NCBI RefSeq assembly: GCF_947507565.1
Contig: NC_089183.1
Coordinates: 3,038,001-3,102,000 of the forward strand
Origin: Oscarella lobularis
Taxonomy: Eukaryota; Porifera; Homoscleromorpha; Homosclerophorida; Oscarellidae
DNA: 64,000 nucleotides
Direction: 5' to 3'
The notes under the pieces are model-generated. The model searched no databases. It saw only the letters and a program-made list of their open reading frames with translations, and had not been told where the DNA came from. Of the stretch, positions 56,761 through 64,000 are shown piece after piece; the stretch's first letter is position 1, and the number at the start of each line of letters is the position of its first letter. The position numbers and the translations under genes are program-made.

Positions 56761-57171
56761 CCCGGCCTGCCTGCGCGACGGTCTTCGTTCTCCGCGTCGG
56801 TACGACGAATCGATCGAGTTCGCGGCGTTCCCAGCACGCGAACGAGCTAAAGATCGTGAGAATCGCGAAAGGCAGACGATAGAGACGAGCTGCGCTTACC
56901 GTTTTGCGCCGACGGCTTCGTGGAGTCGACCCCCGCGCGCTCGATTCTTCCATCGAAGCCTAAAAACATCGATCCGTCGTTCGATCGTCGAAAAGGGAGG
57001 GCGATTGATCCGCTTACCGCGTCGCGCGATCGTGGCGGCGTCGTCTCGCCACGTCGTCCGGCCGAATGAGTCCGGACGAGCGCCTTCGTCGTCGGGGTCG
57101 TGTGCTCGAATGAGAGTTTCGAGCTCTGCGCGTGAATGCTGTGCGTTCGACCGTCCCACGCTTTCGACCAA
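56680..57171 (-). CDS. Small hypothetical protein, three exons
   Basis: ATG at 57171. Exons 57171-57018, 56959-56900 and 56846-56680 join with both introns in phase 1 and textbook donors (GTAAGC, twice) to give 126 residues. It begins MVESVGRSNAQHSRAELETL and contains IRAHDPDDEGARPD and an Arg/Ser-rich middle. It ends in a Cys-containing stretch encoded by repeat copy 3. No domain is recognised. Consistent splice phases in GC-rich, low-stop sequence are the main support. The gene is divergent to the BTB-Kelch gene (452 bp between starts). Confidence 0.4.
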
Positions 57172-57622
57172 TGGGATCGCGAGCTGTCGTCCCGTGGCGA
57201 CGCGTTTGGCATGTGCGAGTGATTCGATTAGCTAATAATAGCCAAATTGAGAATCTTAGCCGTCAACCAATTACTGGGGCGCGTCATCGGGATCGCAGAC
57301 GCTCGCCTGCTGCGATCTGATGTCGCGCGCCACCGCTTAGACCGTTGGGAAACGCTACGCGAGCGCGCCTGCTCGCGAATTGTTTTTTCGCGAAATAATT
57401 GTCACGTGAGAGTCACGTGAACTAGAGAATATAATAAAATAAGAATTGCATGTACGCAGACGTCTAACGGTTACGTCATTGTGACATCAGATTTATAGCT
57501 TGAGACAAAATAAATAACGATATGATTTTCCAAAACGCGTGACGTCATGCACGGCGGCATACACGTATTACCACATTCAGGTGCTGATTCATTCCAGAGA
57601 GGCAGAGAAAGAGGCGCAAGTC
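57172..57622. promoter_or_regulatory. Divergent promoter region with CRE and E-box sites
   Basis: Between the small hypothetical gene (minus) and the BTB-Kelch gene (plus). It contains CACGTG-type sites as a pair (GTCACGTGAGAGTCACGTGAAC, about 57401-57422) and TGACGTCA at about 57540, an exact cyclic-AMP-response palindrome. The sites are visible; factor binding is inference. Confidence 0.45.
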
Positions 57623-59395
57623 ATGGACTTCGATTATATGACTGATATTGCTGAATTCATAAGGAAACGGAGCAAAACAGACTTCAGGCCGATCGATCGG
57701 TCTATACACGGTTGGTGTGTGCTGAACCATCTCGATTCGTTCCTAAAGTCGAAGTATCTCTGCGACGTCGTCATCGTCAGCGGAGACGGAGAACGAATTC
57801 CAGCTCACCGTGTCATACTCGCAGCCGCGAGCCCCGTCTTTTCTTCGATGTTCGACCGGGACGGCTTTCTAGAGAGTCAGCAAACGGACGTCGCTCTGCC
57901 GAACCTCACGGGATCGGCGATCAAAGCGCTAATCGAATACTCGTACAGCGGAAGAGCCGCCATTCCCAAGACGCACGAAGGCGTACAGGACATCTACGCG
58001 GCAGCCAACTATCTCCAGTACAACAAACTGTTGGAAGCGGTCATTGAGTGGCTGACTGACCACGTCGACGTGGCCAACTGCCTAAGCTTGTGCGTCTTCG
58101 CCGATCTCTACGACGAAAAAGGGCTGCGTAACCTCGCCGAAGGCGTTGTGGCGAAGAACATTATAAAATTCTTCAGCGACGACGAGTTTCTCGCGCTGCC
58201 CGTCCAACAATTCAGCCGCATTTTGGTTCACAAGAAATTAGCCGTCGATTCCAAAAGAAAGTTGCTGCACGTCGTTCGAATGTGGGTGAAAAACGACGAA
58301 GCGGCTCGTCGCGTGCACGTCGAATCGCTGTTGAAGTTAGTCCGTTTGTCGATGGTCAAATTTAGAGTATCGGTCTACGGTCTCGCCGATCTCGGCCTAG
58401 ACGGCGGCGGCGAAGATGATCGCTCCGCTCGAGTCGATCGCGACGGCGTTCTGCTCGTCGCCGGCAGCCCGAGGGAAAATGACGGCAATGCGACGACTAG
58501 CGACGTTCTGTTATACGACCCTAGCTCCGACACGTGGCGTAAGTTACCGTCGCTGAAATTGCCGATGGCGCGAACGAGAATCGCGCAGTCGCGCGGCGAT
58601 ATTTACGCGTTCGGCTGTCACGAAGAGGTATCAGAGTGCAGTACTACGTCAGATACTGTACATAGATATAATGCCGAGACGGAATCCTGGGAGAGCATAG
58701 CCGTCGAATCGCGCCCGAGAGCCCGACACAAAATAGTCGCTTGCAACGATCTCGTCTACTGCATCGGCATAGGAGCGGCGAATATGTGCGAGGTCTATGT
58801 ACCGGAGAGGGAAAGGTGGGAGCGCGTCGCTTCTTGTCATCAACGACCCACTGGTCACTTCACGATGCCTGCGATAGGGCATCAGATCTTCGTGCTGGGG
58901 TTTGACGAAACGCTGTACGGCTGTACGGCATATAATTCGTTGGAAGATCGGTGGGTCAATCTCTTGCGTTATGGGGTCCCTGGGGCCACTGTCAACTGGT
59001 GCTACAGCTCGGCGGCGAGGGAACGAATCTATGTTATGAGGGCTCCGCATTGTCCTGCGAGCAAGAGCAAGAATACAGCAATGCGTAAATATACGCATAC
59101 TAAAGAAGTTCCTGACATCGAGTTTTCTGGCTCCGCTGTGGTTGTTTGGGACAGGCGCACCAAGGATATCTCCGTCGGGTATTCCTCTCCGACATCGTCG
59201 CATTATGGAATTGCCGGCGATCCCGAAGGCGAGAGGATCTATTTGGTGGGCGATGACCAACTACTGATCTACGACGAACGAGCCGACAAATGGGATTCGA
59301 GACAGCTCGAGGCTACGTTCAAGGAAGCGTTCAACGTTTCTAGCGACTACGATTTCGAATGCGCAGTCGTCGACAGAAAGTTCTTCCCGAACTAA
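57623..59395 (+). CDS. BTB-BACK-Kelch protein (intronless)
   Basis: Single exon of 590 residues from the ATG at 57623 (MDFDYMTDIAEFIRKR). The frame is open from 57539, but upstream of this ATG it has no start codon. The BTB domain (about residues 35-135) reads LCDVVIVSGDGERIPAHRVIL, ASPVFSSMF, IKALIEYSYSG and YAAANYLQ. The BACK domain (about 140-250) has NCLSLCVFADLYD and KLLHVVRMWVKND. Kelch-type repeats follow to residue about 560 (VLLYDPSSDTWRKL, VHRYNAETESWESI, CEVYVPERERWERV, LLIYDERADKW), forming a probable beta-propeller. Such proteins are usually substrate adaptors for Cullin-3 ubiquitin ligases. The lack of introns among intron-rich neighbours suggests an origin by retroposition or intron loss. 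The 3' flank carries a direct repeat. Confidence 0.92.
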   Translation: MDFDYMTDIAEFIRKRSKTDFRPIDRSIHGWCVLNHLDSFLKSKYLCDVVIVSGDGERIPAHRVILAAASPVFSSMFDRDGFLESQQTDVALPNLTGSAIKALIEYSYSGRAAIPKTHEGVQDIYAAANYLQYNKLLEAVIEWLTDHVDVANCLSLCVFADLYDEKGLRNLAEGVVAKNIIKFFSDDEFLALPVQQFSRILVHKKLAVDSKRKLLHVVRMWVKNDEAARRVHVESLLKLVRLSMVKFRVSVYGLADLGLDGGGEDDRSARVDRDGVLLVAGSPRENDGNATTSDVLLYDPSSDTWRKLPSLKLPMARTRIAQSRGDIYAFGCHEEVSECSTTSDTVHRYNAETESWESIAVESRPRARHKIVACNDLVYCIGIGAANMCEVYVPERERWERVASCHQRPTGHFTMPAIGHQIFVLGFDETLYGCTAYNSLEDRWVNLLRYGVPGATVNWCYSSAARERIYVMRAPHCPASKSKNTAMRKYTHTKEVPDIEFSGSAVVVWDRRTKDISVGYSSPTSSHYGIAGDPEGERIYLVGDDQLLIYDERADKWDSRQLEATFKEAFNVSSDYDFECAVVDRKFFPN

Positions 59396-59660
59396 AGAAA
59401 AAAACTTTTTCTGTGATTGTCTTGTCGTTTGATTTGAACTCGATGTTGTGTGTTTACTGCCTGTCTAACTTTGGATGGCGTGACGTAATGAATAGAGTTA
59501 GTAGGTGGGCTCGCAAGTTGAAACGAAATTTGGGATCTTGAAGTCAGGAACGAAAGAAAAAAAACATTTCTGTGATTGCCTTGTCGTTTGATTTGAACTC
59601 GATGTTTGCATGTGTCTGTCTGTCTGTCTAACTTGGATGGCGTGACGTAATGAGTACGCA
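59393..59660. repeat. Direct repeat of about 100 bp in the BTB-Kelch 3' flank
   Basis: AAAGAAAAAAACTTTTTCTGTGATTG...GGATGGCGTGACGTAATGA occurs at about 59393-59490 and again at about 59553-59655. The copies share TTGTCGTTTGATTTGAACTCGATG and differ by a CTGT microsatellite expansion in the second. The start of the first copy overlaps the stop codon region of the gene. Confidence 0.8.
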
Positions 59661-59856
59661 CAGTAGAGGAGTACTTGCAATTCCCAAGAACCCCCAATAT
59701 TAAAGTCGAGCGCAAAATATCGTAATAAAATACGTACCTTAGGTCCTTAGCTAGATTTCATTCCCTCATCCAATCATCCAAGGCCGTAGATTTGGCACTG
59801 GATAGCTTGCAACAACTTTTTTCTAAACATTCGTCGCGTCCCGTAGAGAGGTATCG

Positions 59857-60386
59857 TCATCCGCTGACCGCAAGTCGACGCCATGGGAAGCGACGACGTT
59901 CCGCCGCGCACGACGTCTCTATAGTAATCGCTGAAAAAAAAAGGTCAAGACTCCCTAGTAATGATGCAAGGAATTGCGCGCACCTGTTGGACCGGCAGCT
60001 GATACGTCGTGACTGATGTCTCCGGGTGTGGGAAGCGCAGCGCTGCCTGTAGCGAAGTAGAGCAGTTGCTGGCGCTGAGATTCAAATATCTGCGAGTGAC
60101 GACTGCCGTGGCGAGGACGTCTGCGGACTTCTCTGACAAACTCGCGCAATGCAACGAATGATACGACAAAGTAGAAGATAGGAAATAGCTGAGGAAGGAA
60201 GGAGAGAGCCGAGAGAGCCTCATTCGGCCGAGTTTCGTCTACGCCTATTTCAGGTGGCTCCAGAAGGTCCAGAAGTCTCTGGCCGTTCATTGAGTACAAT
60301 TTAGTCAAACGACTCATAACATTGACATTCAAATAACTAAGATGCAATAAAAACATACTCAGGCTAAATTGGAACTGAACAGACAC
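59857..60386 (-). CDS. Small single-pass membrane protein candidate
   Basis: A minus-strand frame from 60386 or from an internal ATG (MSRLTKLYSMNGQRLLDLLE at about 60317) contains one hydrophobic helix (ALSFLPQLFPIFYFVVSFVAL) followed by a basic cytosolic-like stretch (REFVREVRRRPRHGSR). A donor after AAGPTG (about 59985) can join an acceptor (TTTTTTTTCAG, about 59936), giving a short tail that ends at 59857. No known family is recognised. It lies just downstream of the Roc-COR gene on the same strand. Confidence 0.4.
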
Positions 60387-60497
60387 TGATACATTTATAA
60401 TTCAAATACGTGTAGATGCCATATGAAATACAGACGCATATACATAGAGCTCACCTCGCAAATGATGCGATGACTTTTAAAAAATTATGAATTTGCT

Positions 60498-63400
60498 TCA
60501 TGGTTTCTTGCACTTCTTGAGGAGTTGAATTGCGATGCCTTCCTTTTCAAAGTCTTTCAGAACTAACAGAAGTGCTCTTATAGTAGGTCTTTCAATCTGG
60601 TCCTTCCAACGATGAAGGATACGAGACATTTTTTGATCAATTCGACGCTCTGCCCTATCCGACAGGTAGACCTTTACTTTTGTATGACTCCAGCCTAACA
60701 GCTTGCTTCCAAACGAAATAACATCGTCAGAATCATCAAACAGTTCATTCCTAAATGCTTCGATATGGCAGTCTTCAACAATAGTGTCTTTGGCAAGGTC
60801 CGTGCTCTCCACATGCCCGCTTGTGACGGCTGCTTCTCGCCTTGGTTCCTTGGGCGGTATAAAACAAGCACCAGTCAACTCACTATCGGAAGGGACGCAT
60901 TCGTTATCAGAAGCCTAAAAATTAAAATTAGTTTACAGCACGTATACCGCCTAGCAGCTCTACTTTAAGTGTCGGGTTCTCTGCGTCACCTTGAGCCTCG
61001 CTACCGCTCGGATCATCAGCGGTGACCTACAAAAGTTCTACGATAAACAACCACTCTCATTGAAAAGGTTTACCTCATCTGGAAGCAACTTTTCTTCCCT
61101 AAACATTTCTATAATATCGATTTGCTTTGTTTTCTCTAGCGCCGCTATAAGTTTAGGCAAGGTGGCGTCCATTTGTCGGCTCCATTCAACAAACACGCTG
61201 TGAGCTGTAGAAGGCGAAGAAAGCTGAGCTGTACGTATACCAAGACTCCTAGCAAAAGTTTCTGGAACGACGGAAGTGGAAAGGAGTCCGCGTAGCAACG
61301 ACCGTTTTGCGTGACAAGGCAGCACGATGTTGACGTGTTTCTCTGGAACATCAATTAAATCACTGACGTACTCCACTGACGACTCGCTCAAAGCTATTCG
61401 AGGGTATAGTCCGGAGTCTTTAGCATCGTCTATTGCCTCGGAGCTATAAGCATGACGTGTCTCTGCTAGACTTTCCATGTCTTTGCGGCTCAAGATTAGT
61501 TTTAGCAGCCTTGTGCCAGGACTTCTCTTCCCCAGCTTTCTCTTAACCATTCCTTTGGTTGTCTCTAAAAGTTTGTAGCACTCTGCTTCCGAATATTCAG
61601 GGCCGCGAACAATAATGTCAATTGCTCTGTCATTTACAGCCAGTTCAACTAGAATCTCGAAGCGCAGATCGTCAAACATTTCAAATGTTTTGACGCCACC
61701 CTGCCAGACAATCGGATGAAGAGATGACGGTTTCCGACACATGACGACGTGAGCTTGAAAAAAGGGCATCGTTCCAGGCGTGATAATATCGGTATCACTT
61801 TGACACTCAAGTCGACGGCCAATGTAAACGCGCATGTCGGCGTTTTCCATCCAGGCATCGGGTGGTCGTCTCTCTTGAATTAGAGCTGGAAATTGATACT
61901 TTTGGGAGTTATCCGGAAGAAGGTAGCAGATCTCTAAGAGGCAGAGAACGCTGATTGCTTCATTTACATCAACTTCAGCCAAAGGCGTTTTCTGTCGCTT
62001 GTTAAATTCTTCTAGCGTTATTCTGATCTCTCTTAGACAAACAATGCCGTCTGTTGACTTTAAGTGAACAGGAAACTTTTTAGGAGACATCAGGGGGCCT
62101 ATAACGTTGGTACAAAGCCAGTTCGGATTGATCACCACTATGTCCTCCTCTTCAAACACGATAATCTACATTTAATTAACTACATGCAACCTTATATTTT
62201 TATTTTTATACAGAAACTTACTGATGAATAAGTGTCAAGAAATTTGAGAATCTGTGTTTGAACATCCTTTCGCAGTCCAGGAAAAATCGTTTGATCAATC
62301 ATTGCCAAAAGCAAGCCGGAAGCCATAGAATAGCGGGTAGTTTTCAAAATCTAAAATTACATTTTATAAATTAGATTTAAGAGTTCTTTAAAACGATGTA
62401 GCACCTTTTCTTTATTAAGATTGTAATCATCTAAAATTTCGACAGCCTCTTCGCTGTAGTTGCAGTCCTGCTTAAAATCACGACAGATGCCATTTTGATT
62501 GTCATAACATCTAATTTGCTTACATTACGTAGAAGTTGCCTAATAATAGACAGTAAGTGTTGAGGCAACAGTTTCGTCCTCGCCAAAGAATGAAGCGGAA
62601 AATGTGAACATGAAAGCAGCCGCCTTAGCTTGGGCAGCAACATCAGCTCCACTTTGTTTACAATATTAGGGACTTTTGTCGCACACTATGAAAAAAGCTC
62701 ATTAGAAATCATCGTCATTGATCAAAATAAGATACTTACTTCAATGCACTGCTGTTTTAATTTGCCAAGATGAGCTCTAACTGCGTTTATCGTTCGTATT
62801 TTCGGTGAACGACAATCAAGCACAAATTCTTCATTTGATATACAAAACCAGTCAGAAAATGTGACCTTTAGAGAATGCGCAAGCTCGCTCAGCAGCTCTG
62901 GCTTAACTTGTTTCAAGTCTCCACGACTTCCTATCAGCAATAGCCTGGCTTTGTTGTCAGCAGAAAGTAACAAACTGCATTTGGCAAACGAAAGCCAGTA
63001 AAAACCAGAATTAAGGATTTCCCTCCACGGCCTGGTCAAGTCTGTTACAAGTACGAAAACTGTTTCTGAACTGAAAAACAAACTGTGGGTTTTGCAGAAA
63101 TTTCTCTGGCCACCAAAATCGCAGAACAACAGATCGCCTGCAGAATCAATCGTGGCTTTACGAAACTCGATGCCAGCCGTACGAGAAGGCTCATCTGGTT
63201 TAACCAAGCTATTCACAATTGCGCCGAAGTACGATTTTTGCAGAGATTTAATAAGACTAGTCTTTCCCGCCTTTTCATCACCAATCACGCAAACCTTAAC
63301 TTGGCTGGGAGATGAATTACCCAAAGCAGTCAATTTACTAAATTGAGACTTAATCTACACAATTAAAAAAACGGTTCAGTTTGTCTAAGGTAAACATAAA

Positions 63401-64000
63401 CAAACTTACCCAAGCATTCTTCAAAATAGACCGACATTCACCGCTAGCAGATTGATACGGTAATTTGCCGAACTAAATAGGAGTATCGTCTTTAAAAGCA
63501 ATACCCTCTTAAGTTTAAAGTGAACGACTGACTGCATTCAGAGAACTAGCACTGGCTCCATTATCAAGAAGAATAGAAACCAGTTGTAAAAATTTAGAAT
63601 CATCTTTAACTTGCTTGATAGAGAGAGCGTCGTGAATAGCAGATGTTTTCTATGTGCAAATAAAAGTAACTAAAAACTGTTTATTAATTAACTACTGCCC
63701 GTACATCAAAGCAGCCTAAACGTGCAATTTGTTTCGCCACAGGTAGACAGCCGTTCTCCAAAGCCACCAGAAAAAAATTGGAGTCACGCTGCAATTATAC
63801 AAAAGCCATTTTGTAAGTAGAACAGAAATCTAACCATAAGTGAAGAATTGGCTCTTCTCAAAAGCAACGACGCTAAGTCACTATGACCAGTAATACAGGC
63901 CAAATGAAAAGAAGTGTAGCCAGACTAAACACCGGCGGTAATGCAGATTATTATAGCAAAACAATCACATCCTTACATAGGTCTGTTCGCTGACATTGAC
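60498..64000 (-). CDS. Ankyrin-Roc-COR-death-domain protein, DAPK-like, 3' part
   Basis: The gene runs leftward from beyond 64000. Ankyrin-like repeats are seen at about 63895-63790 (GYTSFHLACITGHSDLASLL), about 63780-63700 (LVALENGCLPVAKQI) and about 63645-63530 (LVSILLDNGASASSL). The Roc GTPase exon (to 62722) has P-loop GDEKAGKTSLIKSL, then RTAGIE, DFGGQ and IGSRGDL. COR exons (about 62640 to 61073) include EDIVVINPNWLCTNVIGPLMSP and YIGRRLECQSDTDIITPG. A linker follows, then a death-domain-like fold in the last exon (to 60498): VISFGSKLLGWSHTKVKVYL...LLVLKDFEKEGIAIQLLKK. This order (ankyrin, Roc, COR, death) is that of death-associated protein kinase 1. Whether an N-terminal kinase exists cannot be seen. 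Likely a cytoplasmic cell-death or stress regulator. Confidence 0.85.

Noticed and set aside
56633-57235. Plus-strand open frame of 200 codons
   Set aside because: GC-rich shadow on the opposite strand of a phase-consistent three-exon minus gene; starts inside tandem repeat copy 3 and has no domain.
57539-57622. Extended N-terminus of the BTB-Kelch frame
   Set aside because: The open frame starts at GTG inside a TGACGTCA promoter element; the first in-frame ATG is at 57623.
1-64000. tRNA or rRNA genes, CRISPR arrays, phage or bacterial operons
   Set aside because: None seen; structure is eukaryotic throughout, with introns even in the bacterial-type sulfatase and dehydratase families.
1-64000. 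Autonomous transposons (reverse transcriptase, transposase)
   Set aside because: No such protein frames were recognised; inverted repeats are listed as repeats only.

Overview
The window is nuclear DNA from an early-branching animal, most likely a sponge, and a homoscleromorph such as Oscarella would fit. Three things point there. Genes are densely packed and interrupted by GT-AG introns that are mostly 45-60 bp. Metazoan immune and adhesion modules abound (Ig, FN3, SRCR, CARD, death domain, Roc-COR, very large inducible GTPase, BTB-Kelch, VWA). There are no bacterial operons or ribosome binding sites. The organism call is inference; no rRNA or mitochondrial sequence is present to test it. 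Exon structures were read by hand from splice sites, reading-frame phase and family similarity. No alignment was run.

Layout. 1-1283: 3' part of a sulfatase gene (+). 1284-4960: gene-poor, with a frameshifted CARD relic and strong fold-back repeats. 4961-13193: three Ig-superfamily genes with three different ends (apparently secreted, single-pass membrane, probable GPI anchor). 14083-14430: pentraxin-like fragment. 14911-21361 (-): two-exon gene fusing CARD, B-box-like zinc finger and a very large inducible (GVIN/VLIG) GTPase. 21817-22326 (-): myotrophin, sharing a 69-bp head-to-head promoter with a 23-exon dihydroxy-acid dehydratase gene (22396-25510, +). 25763-51134: seven minus-strand SRCR receptor genes (called S1-S7 here), with a plus-strand VWA7-like gene (33586 to about 39382) inserted after S3. 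S1 and S2 arose by a tandem duplication of about 2.85 kb that also left an orphan receptor tail. 51135-56680: repeat-rich DNA with a 46-bp perfect inverted repeat, a run of hairpins and a three-copy tandem repeat. 56680-64000: a small unknown gene, a BTB-Kelch gene, a small membrane-protein candidate and the 3' part of an ankyrin-Roc-COR-death-domain (DAPK-like) gene that leaves the window.

How the genes may work together (inference): the window looks like an innate-recognition neighbourhood. The SRCR proteins have signal peptide, 3-5 SRCR domains, Ser/Thr stalk, membrane segment and tyrosine-rich tail, so they look like signalling scavenger receptors. The Ig proteins are further surface or secreted recognition candidates. 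The CARD-B-box-GTPase and the Roc-COR-death-domain protein are plausible cytoplasmic signalling components. Sulfatase, myotrophin and dihydroxy-acid dehydratase are metabolic or housekeeping neighbours.
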